From the NCBI GenBank assembly GCA_009103225.1, contig RHPI01002998.1, positions 18,597 through 82,596 on the forward strand: a stretch of 64,000 nt of DNA. Reading direction: 5' to 3'. The notes under the pieces were generated by a model. It was not told the DNA's origin, did no database searches, and saw nothing but the letters and a program-made list of their open reading frames with translations. The translations under genes were made by a program, and so were the position numbers. Of the stretch, positions 40,267 to 51,846 are shown one piece after another. How positions within the stretch are numbered: the first letter of the stretch is position 1; every line of letters begins with the position of its first letter. Origin of the DNA: Chlorokybus atmophyticus (taxonomy: Eukaryota > Streptophyta > Chlorokybophyceae > Chlorokybales > Chlorokybaceae).

Positions 40267-43200
40267 TCAAAAAGCACGGATCCCAAACCCGCTCTTTTGC
40301 GACGACGGCGACTGTTTTCGTGACTGGTTAGTCCCGGGAGAGGAAGAATTGGTTCTGGCTGAGGACTGCACCGATTCTGCGTGAAACAGGTTCATGTTGC
40401 TCATGTTGTTGTTGTTGTTGGGTGTCCCGAGCATGCCTTTTGGTGAGCCTCCCGTTGAAAGCGTGCTGCGCGCGGTGTGGTTGAGAAGGTTGTTGCTGTA
40501 TGATGAGGAGTTGTTGAGAGTTAAGGAACTCTTGGACCAGCCGAGACCGCCGGCGGATCCGCTCAACTGAGATGTGATGCGGGAGTGCTCAGCACGAAGA
40601 GACTCCAACTTCTCCTGCTCACAGACACACAAACAGTGTTGGGTTGTGTGAGGTGGAATAGTTGTGTGTATGTGTGTTTGTTGTTACATGCCGGTGTTAT
40701 TTTGTGTTGACTAGAAAAGGCACGTCTGTACGACTGTGCGTGTTTGTGTGTATGTGTGCGCGCGTGTGGTTATTTGCGTGTCATGTGTGCGTGTGTTTTC
40801 TCCCGTGCGTACATCAAGATGTGTGCAAGTGATAATTGTGAGTGCTGTCAACATGTTGCGCAACGTGCTAGCGAATCAACCAAACTCGCCTGCAGCTCCT
40901 CCTGCTTGGCCTTCTGCCCATCCATGTCCTCTAGCAGCCGCGGGTTGTTGACCAGACCATTCTGCATCTGCACAGCACAGAACACAACCCAAACTCAACC
41001 CTTCATCACCACCTACCAACAACAACAACAACAACAACAAGCCCAACAAACCAACCTCGAGTCTTGCACGCCTTTTGCGCAGTATGTCCCTCAGTCTCTT
41101 CCCCCTCGCGAGTGCATCTCTTCGCCCCGCAGCCCCATCCTCAAGCTGGTCCACCTCTTTAGCCACAACCTAGCATGAACACATCGTGGGAATGTTGTGT
41201 CGTGCGGGTTGGGTTAGGTTGATGAAATGTGTCACACACTCACTTCGTTGGCTCGTGATTCAAACTGAAGCTTCTCGCGCAAATGCGTAAGACACTGAAC
41301 GGTGACTGTTGTCTGCTTTTTCAGTCTCAACAGCTCCTCGTTGCGCTCTTCGATCTTCTCGTGAAGGGACTGTGGCAGGGTGAGGAAAAAGTGTGGGTAT
41401 GCAGTAATAGTTGTATCACCACCTCATGAGTGATACACAATGTGTCCTTGTGTCTCTTGCCTGGTTTTCGATCTTGAGTTGTTCAAAATCAATGAGGTGA
41501 AGTCCCTCTGCCAACTGCTCCTTGGCCTTGAGCACCCCCTCCAGCTTCTTGACCTGCGTCATGATGTGTGTGTGCGTGTGCACGCGCACGCACGCGCTTG
41601 TTAAGGATGTTGTTTTGGTACCTGCATCTTGAGTTGGATGTGTCTGCGGCGTATGCGCTCGACATCAGCGTCTTTCTGCTTCTCTTTGGCTTCAAACTGT
41701 GAGTAATGATGGTGCAGCAGCAGCAGCAGTAGCGATAAGGTTGCTTTGATGCAACTATTCATCCAACCACACACAACTATGACGCAAAACGTCCTCGCGC
41801 ATGGACACGCACCTGTCGAACGACCCTCTCGGGCATTCTCCTTCCGGTGTTGCTGTACTCGGCACTCCTGGCCACCTAACAGGTAATTTGTAAGAAATAT
41901 TCAGTGACATGCTCGTGCACGTGCGTACGCACACGGGCACATCCAAGGCTACATGTGTTTTTGTGCGAAACTGTTCAAACAAGTTGTGCGTGCATCAACA
42001 CCTCGGCCATGAATGTGAGGAAGGACTGGCGCGTTGTGGCTGCCATGTGCTCGCGATCCGACAACCGCTCCTGCATAGGATGTGTGTGTATGTGAGTGCG
42101 TGCGCGTGCATAAGTGTGTGGTGGGGAGTGTGTGCGCGCGCATATATGCGTACGCAACAAAGCACTTCACAGCAGACGAATGGACACATGCATGCACATG
42201 CGCAAAGTCAAGCAGCGTATTTGCATATATGTGTTTACAGTGCCGTGTGTTTGCACTCGTATGTACAGGTGCACCGACATCTGCAGGTTTGGTGCATGCA
42301 AGGACACGCTGAACATGTTGTGCCAAACTGCACAAACATGCATGTGACGCTCACCTGCCAGTCTGCCAACCCAGACTCCATCTGCGCGCGCACGCGCTGC
42401 AGCTCCTCCTCATACTCCACCCACTGCCACACACTCTATACACAACAACCACGTTGAGAGGCACGTGAACACACCACCACCACAACAACAACAACAGCAA
42501 ACACGTTTCTACGCACTTGTTGATATCGCGTGCTCTCAGGTGAGTCAAAGATCCCCCCAACCGTATGCGTGTTCCCATCCTTATTGCTGCTGCTGTTCTT
42601 GTTGTTGTTGTGATTGCCACTGCTGTTGTTGGGTGTACTTGCGTTGTTGTTGTTGTTGTTCTTGTTGTCTTGCTTGTGTGGTGTGATAAGCATCGACAGT
42701 CTCCTCTGCAACGCCTGGCTCAACGCCTGCAGCCGATGCTTCTCCTCCTGCTCCTCCTGCAACAGCCTGCCCCAATCCTCCTGCGGTTGCGGCGGAAAGG
42801 CTGCAGGCGGTAGCTCCCCTAACGTATCACTCTCCTCCTCATCAACGATGTCAGCATCCTCATCGGCGATATCAACCTCATCGTTGAGGTCAACTTCGAC
42901 GCCGGGAGTGTCTGCATGCCTGGGAGGAGGAGCGATATGCGTCCGACTGGCGGATATTTGCGCTACTTCTGCGGAGTCGGGTTCGGATATCAAAGAGTCA
43001 GGGCCGATATCTTCAATGTGGCCGTTCACATCCTCAGCGGCGTCAATGTCAACATCCTCGTCGCTGTTGTAAGCGTAGCCAGGGTTCGCCGCATCGATAT
43101 CGGCCTCAACTAGCGATATCTGCCCTGCCTCCCCTTCTCCTTCTCCTTCTCCTTCTCCTTCTCCTTCTCCTTTTCCTGCCCTGGTAGCGTTGATATCGTC

Positions 43201-43946
43201 CCCACCAACCTCCCCACCTCCCACCTCCTCGCTGTCGCCCTCCCCAGTGATATCAGCGAAGTCGCCCTCCCCCCGGGGAGTGAAACCACCGGACTCGCCT
43301 GGTGCGTCGAGGGGTGCGTCAGGGAAGGCATCCGGAAAGCCGTTCGGGTCTGGGGAAGCAGAAGGTGTGAGTCCAACCGTGAGAAGCGTGCAACAACAAC
43401 AACAACAACAAGACACCAGACTACCGACCATGATGACAGCAGCAATGTCAAAAAACATTGATGACAGTTGCAAAGGATGTTTGCAACAGTAGAAGCGACA
43501 ATGTCAACAACCACAACAACGATGACAACAACACCAACTGATAAAGCAATTATCAGGAAAACAGCGACATTAAAGACAGCCTCAACAACAGTAACAGCAC
43601 CAACAACCCGTTTCTCACCATGTTCTCTGCTCGCGAGCTGCGCCGAATCCCGACTTTGGCTCCGCTGCTCTTCTTGCACATCAAGCACATCAAGCACATC
43701 ACCGCCCTCTCCCTCCTGGTCCGTCGCCGCATCCCTGCCCACCACCACCGCCGCCTCCTGCAGTCCCGCCGCCTCCCCCTCTCCACCGCCCACTACAGGC
43801 GGCCACTCCAGGCCCGGCTGATCCGCCGCCGCCGCGTCCTCGTCCACTCCAGCCTCCTGCGCCACCTCCGTCTGACCCTCCATTCGCTCCATCTGCTCCT
43901 CCTGCTCCGCCGCCGCCGCCGCCGCCGCCGCCGGCGGATCCGCCAT
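40267..43946 (-). CDS. CCDC96: CCDC96/FAP184-like ciliary coiled-coil protein
   Basis: Eleven exons in transcript order: 43946-43619, 43349-42517, 42435-42355, 42070-42002, 41875-41813, 41696-41622, 41553-41461, 41369-41244, 41169-41056, 40967-40890, 40614-40267; 735 aa. The N-terminal about 390 residues are acidic and low in complexity, with Ala runs, (GE)n and many Asp-Ile pairs. From about 395 the conserved CCDC96/113 coiled-coil domain (DUF4201 type) begins: WVEYEEELQRVRAQMESGLA, SLTF-like QSFLTFMAE, KKLEGVLKAKEQLAEGLHLI, DFEQLKIENQSLHEKIEERN, QCLTHLREKLQFE. A Ser/Asn-rich tail follows. Known: FAP184/CCDC96 with CCDC113 sits on the axoneme near radial spoke 3. Inference: the organism makes motile flagella. 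Two introns use GC donors (after ENQ at 41461 and after ELQ at 40890). Confidence 0.88.
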
Positions 43947-45946
43947 GGCCTGCTGCGGTTTGTGTCTATTTTTGGCGTTTCTGTGTGCTGCAACTTGTTT
44001 TGTACAGCTCGCTCAGAATCGCTGCCCCTGTGTGCCATCAGACAGACGTGCGCAGCGCGCGGCACTGTTGATGTGTCACGTGACGTTTCCGCCGTGCAGG
44101 TGGCAGCTCTGCGGCGGCGGCGGCGGCGAGTTTGTTGGGTGTGTGGGGCGCAGGGAAGCAGGGCTGGGTGACGGTAGCAATCATGCTTGTAGGCGGCAAC
44201 CATGCCAGGCCAGGTGAGGTACACAGCAAGCTGTGCGGTCGCCCTTGGTGCTGCGCTCGACGCTTTGAGCGACAACGGCGGCGGCCAGGCCAGGGCAGGC
44301 CAGGCCAGGCCTTGGCGGCGGGCGCGCGTGCTAGCCTTATTTTCCTTATTGCGTGCACTTACGCCAGGGCCTGTGCCAGCCGCTGACAGGGACCACGGCA
44401 GGTAGACTGTTCGCGCACAGTTGCACGTGCACGCACGCACTCCCGCACACACACAGAGAGGCGCGGAGACACGGGGGGGGAGAGACGCATGGGCGGATTC
44501 AAGCGTACGCGCACGCACGTACACAAACATGCACACACGCGGACCCCTAACCCACATGCATCCATCAGATGAGACGACACACGCGAGTGCATGCATTCCA
44601 GCGGCAGGCAGGAGCGCACACATGCGCATGCAACAGGTTGTTGCCATCCACGCGTGCGTTCGCTTCTCCGCAGATGCAGACGTGGAAGAGAGATCCAGTG
44701 TGCTTTGTGGCTGACTTGATAGTGGGTGCAGTCAATGGGTAGGTAGATTGTGCAGCATCATATATATATATATATAGCCCAGGAGTGGATAACCGGTTTC
44801 AATGGCGTCACTGTCTGCGCTAGTGTACTGGTGTGTATTGGTGTGCATTGGTGTGGAATCTTGTTGGTGGTAGTGTATGTTACGTGTGATATCAGTGGCA
44901 TGCGTATACGAGGCAAGTCACATGAAGTGCATGGCAACCTTGCTGGATTGAATTCACAAACACTGTGTATGCACATGCATGACTTGTAGACATGCAACAC
45001 ATACACATATGTGCAATCAGATGCATATGCAGTCACACGAACAACACTGCTTCGAGGAGACAACTTCCTTCTGCACACATAACCATCCATAGTGGGCCCC
45101 TTTGCTGGCCCCTGCGTGCTTGTTTGTTGCCTTTAACCTACTGCCTGCTGTCTCTGCATGTCTACTGTATGGTACATTGTAATGGTACATATCGCCTAGT
45201 ATAAACACTCCCTTGGGTCCAAAAACAGCTTGAACACAAGGCAAGCAGGCAGCCAGGACTCATGCATACATGCATACCCTTGCACGAGGCATCACAGGCA
45301 TCACACAGGCTCCTCTGCAGCCAAGCAAGTCAAGTCTCGAAGGGGTTGAAGATTTCGACTTGGCACTCATCCTTGAAACAAATACACAAAAAGCGTGTTG
45401 GTGGGCTTGACAATCATATTTAACAGCGCAAGTCACAATCATCTCTCGAGGAAGCCACCTACTTAACTATATCTTCCAGATCACCAGTAAGACTTATCAA
45501 GGCTTCGTCACACATAGTAGCACTGAGCCAAGAGTGTGAGAGAATGTGAGACACCCAACTTGATGTTGATAGACATCACACACAATGCCAGGGCCAACTT
45601 TCTTCTTTGGTCTGGCTCTGACTTGGCAAAGCCAGAGCTTGAACGAAATGAGTATGTGTGTCCTAGATCAGAAAGGGCTCTCCCCCCCCTGGTACCCAAC
45701 ACACACATCTCTCTCTGGCACGCAGGGGCAGGCTGATTGATTGATGGATGATGTGTCACCAAGGAAGAAAAGAGAAGGAGAAAGGGGGGGGGGGGGGGCN
45801 CATGTAGAAGTGTTGTGTGCCTCGTTGTGCATGGCCAATGTGCAAATTGCGCCCTTGATACAGGATTGCCGGGTGCTGAGTCGAGGAGAGATTAAGTGCC
45901 CTTGCTGCCTTGCAGTAAGTGCAAAGCAAGCAAGCAATAGTTCCCA
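43947..45946. other. 2 kb with no firm gene
   Basis: This begins as the upstream region of CCDC96 (-). A plus-strand frame opens at ATG 44202 (MPGQVRYTASCAVALGAALD) and could splice at 44401, and a further open stretch at 44672-44743 reads QTWKRDPVCFVADLIVGAVN before a stop, but the two do not join in phase, so no model is given. Also present are CCAGGCCAGGCC runs (44206-44312), an (AT)n run near 44760, a G run and a single N at 45800. Confidence 0.4.
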
Positions 45947-47525
<1,579 letters not shown>

Positions 47526-47894
47526 TGAAGTGAAGTGAAGTGAAGTAGGATATACAAGCCAGACGGCTTCCAGTGGTTTGATGTCTAAAGTGTGTTGTGG
47601 CGGGTGGATAGGTGGTTATGTCTGTACTGTTGTGTTGTGGTGATGCGGTTCTCTCTTGACAATGTCTGGTGGGAGCGTACATCTGTGTTTTGAGTTAGTG
47701 CAGTGACATGCCTGTCCAACGTCACACAAAATAAGTGACTCATCTTACTTTGGATTGGAAGTGTGTGAAGCGTGTGAACTTGGTTACAACAGCATTAAAA
47801 CAGCGGTGTGAAATTGTCCCTTAAGTCGCGCCTCGTCTCTTGCACTGCCACCGTGTGATGTACCTCATAGGCAGTTGCATACTTCTGACAGAGT

Positions 47895-48244
47895 TCAGAA
47901 AGCCACTTGCACCCAAGTCCACTGCAAACAGCCGTTGCGGTTAGACCAATCCGGGCTGAGGCAGCACCATGACTGCGACAATCGAGGCTGTAAGCTCAAC
48001 CAGAGCAGCAGCGGAAGCATGGCACACTCCACCACAATCATCTGATTGCGTTTCAACTCCGACATAACTGCTGCTTGTGTGCACGCGTGTGCGTGCTTGA
48101 GTTTGCACACACGCATACATGTGCGTATTGCAAACCTGAATCAATGTTGGACTCGTTGACTAATAGATGCTCGAGTAGCGCACCTTGCTTTGAGCCCGTC
48201 AATTTGTTGAGTACTATTGCATCCGTGCCAGAAGCCCAACTCAT
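47895..48244 (-). CDS. possible small two-exon gene, unknown
   Basis: ATG at 48244, exon 48244-48136 (MSWASGTDAIVLNKLTGSKQ, ending NESNIDS), then GT-AG intron, then 48070-47895, closing after WVQVAF; 94 aa, phases agree. A TATATA lies about 50 bases upstream (near 48298). The first exon has a balanced amino-acid make-up; the second is rich in Cys, Trp and Leu and may be chance. No family recognised. It could instead be part of the 3' UTR of the INSIG-like gene, whose stop is at 48382. Confidence 0.25.
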
Positions 48245-48381
48245 TGTAACAAGAGCAGCCAACAAACAACTGTCAAGGCAACAACCCAAAGCGCTGACAT
48301 ATATATAAGTGCACTTCCTCACATATACGTAATTAACGAGTTACCCATTCATACACAACAAACTTCCCTTGTTGTCCCAAC

Positions 48382-49922
48382 TCATTCCGTCACCTTATAC
48401 ACCCACCTCGCCAGCGTCCCCACCCACTGCGTATAAAAGAAGTAACAGCACGGTACCCACGACGGCATCCCTTCATCCCCTATACTCAACACCCTCAGAT
48501 CCGCATTCCCAGGATAATGCCACAGATGAAAGTAGTGCATTATGATCACTTCGAACACGGGGGCAGAGACGGCGCACAACACGGCGAGGGAGAAACCGTG
48601 AGGGGTGGAGTCGAAGGAACGCCAGTTGAGGAGGGAGAAGAGGGTGAGGATGGAGGCGATCACGCCGTAGGGGAGATCTGCAGTGAGGTGAAGTATGTGT
48701 GTATGATTGTTTGTGTGGGATGTTGATGAAGTAGAGAGGGGTGTAAGTATGTGGGGGTATGTGGCGGTGAGTAGGTTGACGTGGGGTTGTATGGCATGTT
48801 TGTACACTGTTGGGTACATGGACTTTAGATTGACACTTCTCTTTCTGTGCACTTTGGGAACAGTGGCATACTAGTAGAGCACAGAAAAGCATAGAAAGGG
48901 CAAAGCTTGTGCGATCAATTGCAGTAGTAACACGTGCTGATAAAAGCTGATGTTGGCATGAATGAGTCAATACACCGATTGCACACACCTTGCGCATACA
49001 TGAGGGAGCTCAAAGCCAACAGCGCCGTAACCATTCCAAGCTGCGACACGACCTGCCAACAACACATCAACTAAACTGTCGTCATGACCACCCGCAAGCA
49101 ATCACCTTGCACAGTGACACAACAGCAACAACAGCAACACCATCACCACCACCACAACAGCAACCTGCAGCAGCGAGACCGGCCGCGCGGTGAACCCGCC
49201 AAACAGCCCGTCGAGCAGCGTGTGGAGCGGCCCGAGCACGGTGTACAGCAGCGCCAGCACTGCCGGCACATACGCCGACGTGTGCAACAGGCCAATGTCG
49301 AACGCACCGGCGTCATACTTCAGCACTGTCGGAGAAAGTATGAGAAGATACTTTCATACCATACACCCCCATACACAACACCAGTATATACACTCATGCA
49401 CACACCTTTGGCTAGAAGTTAATATGTGCACTGATGCTCAACAAGCCTACCTGATGCTAGCCCGTGGATGCCATCCAGGGGAGGCCCGATGGTTGCGCCA
49501 GCCGTCGCCAGCAAGCCGACCCTTGTCAAGCCTCTCTGCCAGCTCCCTCCCTGCTGACGAAACCAACAGGTCAAAGACACATTCGCACACGCACACATAT
49601 GTATGTCATTGTATGCATGCCTGTGCCTGTGCCTATGCATGCGCGCGGATGCACAGGCACAGGCATGCATTCAATGAGCTCTGTGTGTGCGTGTGCGTGT
49701 GCGCGTGCGTGTGTATGCACGCGCGTCAATTGCAACACAGCAGAACAACACCTTCTTCAAGGAAAGACTCTCTGCTGCTTCCTCTCTTGCAGCCCGCGTG
49801 TACACACGACGGGTCCGCTGTTGGTACCAACTCGGCAATACTGATATAAATGTTGTTGACCAAAGGCTTTGTGGGACTGATAAGCGAGCATGAACCGAGG
49901 TGACAGCCATCATATAGGACAA
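48382..49922 (-). CDS. multi-pass membrane protein, INSIG-like (plant type)
   Basis: Five exons in transcript order: 49922-49752, 49553-49451, 49325-49165, 49052-48989, 48677-48382; phases agree; 264 aa. The N-terminal about 65 residues are basic and Ser/Arg-rich, possibly a transit peptide. About six hydrophobic segments follow: RVGLLATAGATIGPPLDGIH, FDIGLLHTSAYVPAVLALLY, VVSQLGMVTALLALSSLMYA, PYGVIASILTLFSLLNW, LAVLCAVSAPVFEVIIMHYF, with the end GMPSWVPCCYFFYTQWVGTL. The PPLDGIHG, HTSAYVPAVL and FHLWHYP patches resemble plant and algal proteins labelled insulin-induced (INSIG) family; I hold this name loosely. Inference: a membrane protein of ER or plastid. The ATG lies only 16 bases after the stop of RPC9 on the same strand, which leaves no room for an ordinary promoter. 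Confidence 0.72.
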
Positions 49923-49938
49923 AGGAAGGGAGGACGCT

Positions 49939-51537
49939 TCAAGCTTGTGGCAACTGCTCTTCTTCTAGCTGTGGGCCTGTTTCGGGCGGCGCGGGCAGGA
50001 TGCTATCGATGGTGTCAATCAGAGCGTCAACCTGTTCGGGCTTCAGACGCTCTTCGCAGTCTTCAACAACCTGCGAAATGACTCGTGAATGGCGTGTGTG
50101 TTACATTGTGCGTGTGGGTGCGAGGAGAGACGCGCATGCATACGTGTGCATGTGGGTGCGAGCACGTACGTGTGCATGCACACGCATACACACGTACGCA
50201 AACAACGAGCAATGCACAGCATTCACAACACAAAGCAAGTACAAAATGAAACTCACGCACGCATGCACACGTGTGCATGCTCTTTGCAAAGAATTGACAA
50301 GCAGACCAAGTATGCACTTAGAAATTAACGATGATGCAAACGCATACCAGGTGGACTTCTACGGCCGTGCTCGGCCGCAAATTGGCCACCTGCAGCTTCT
50401 CCGCTTTGGTCAGACCGTAAGTGGCTTCAACCGCCGACAGCACCGACGCCACGTCCGAACGACTCTATTGGAAAAAGGAGGGACAACACAACAACAGGCT
50501 TCTTGTCAGTGTCAGCATGATCAGTATGCTTATAACTAGGCAGCAAGACACAGCAGCATGGCGACTTGGGTATAGTCATTGATAGGTGCAACAAGAAGAT
50601 TGTACTACACGCACACGCACTCTTAAACAATAAATGTGTGAGATGCCAACCTGCGTGCCGGCTGGCGTCTGCTGCAGATACTCTATGATCTGCAAAAACA
50701 TAACAAGCTGATATGAGCACACAGCACGAGCAATATGAACGATGAAAGCTAGTGATGTTACGAGATCAACAGAACAACCAAGTATTGCCCACAAACACAT
50801 CAAAAGCGTTGCGAACAACACAACAACACAGAGAGCTCAAGATGGCCTGCATAAGGCGAATGACAAATACATGAAAGGCACGCATAAGAAGCACCACCAT
50901 TACACGATTGGCAGTTGCGCATCACAGCGGCACACGCGCGTACAACTGATTGTGCGTTTACATATGTGTTTATAAGTAACATGTGTGTGCTCGTGCACAT
51001 GTGGATGCAGGGCGCGAATGCGAGCACCGACACGAGCGCATGTGTGCGTGCGTGTTGCAAGAGATGTCTTGCTTGTGTTTTGGCGCTTGCATGTATATGT
51101 AGTGCAGTTGCTGGTGTACTTTCGCGCGTCTTATGCGCATGGGTTACACAAGCAAACCAACATGCTGTGCAATCCAGTACTTGCGTACACCACACAAGTA
51201 CTCCCTCCGTACGTGTCAATGATACACGCATGCACGCACAACAACAACAACAACAACAACAAGATAGTACCTTCGCTTCAGCCTTGCGGGCGGCTGATGG
51301 TTTGTCCTTCTTGGCGATGAGGCAGTTCAGCACTTCGAGATTGGTCAGCAGCCCCACGCTCTTCTCCAAACTGAGAATCACGACGACAACCACACACAAT
51401 TCATTAACCCAACACCGAGACAATCTCGAACAAGAACAAAACCACAGCGAAAGCAAACAGCAAAGCCACAGCACGAAGCATGCATGACGCAAGGAGCATA
51501 CAGCTCAGCTCTCTCCAGCAGGCACGTACATTTTCAT
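49939..51537 (-). CDS. RPC9: RNA polymerase III subunit RPC9 (CRCP), Rpb4-like
   Basis: Five exons in transcript order: 51537-51530, 51370-51271, 50689-50651, 50464-50348, 50070-49939; phases agree; 131 aa, a little shorter than human CRCP (about 148). The first coding exon is only 8 bases. Motifs: LEKSVGLLTNLEVLNCLIAK, IIEYLQQTPAGTQ, TYGLTKAEKLQVANLRPSTA, VEVHLVVEDCEERLKPEQVD, IDSILPAPP. The LTKAEKLQ..N.RP....VE block and the EERL..EQ...L tail are diagnostic of the Rpb4/RPC9 HRDC-like domain. Known: RPC9 pairs with RPC8 as the stalk of RNA polymerase III in the nucleus. Neighbour: an INSIG-like gene begins 16 bases downstream. Confidence 0.9.
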
Positions 51538-51846
51538 GAGCTTTCAATAGGAAGCGGAGAGGAAGCGACAGCTCCACTAGCTTGCTGGCTGCAGCTGCGT
51601 GCCTCTGCCGCCTACAACAACAATGCCGCCGCCGACAATGCCCGGGATGACATGCATCGATTACGCCTCCATGACACATTGATTACGATGCTGACGGGCG
51701 TAACTTGTGGCAAAGCTGTGCGATCCTTGAGAAGGAAGCGTACTTGAGTCACGTAAGTCGCTCGTGCAGTAGCCTACAGCGGCGGCGGTGGCGGTAGAGA
51801 AGTAGGAGCAGGAGGAGTAGGAGAAACCAAAGGAGGAGCAGCTGCT
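51538..51846. promoter_or_regulatory. shared upstream region, RPC9/RimM fusion
   Basis: 309 bases between divergent start codons. It contains GGAGGAGCAGGAGGAGTAGG-like purine-rich sequence near 51800. No clear TATA box. Confidence 0.35.

Noticed and set aside
44202-44743. Two-exon plus-strand gene starting MPGQVRYTAS
   Set aside because: The first exon ends in phase 2, but the promising second exon needs phase 0; the in-phase reading stops after a few residues.
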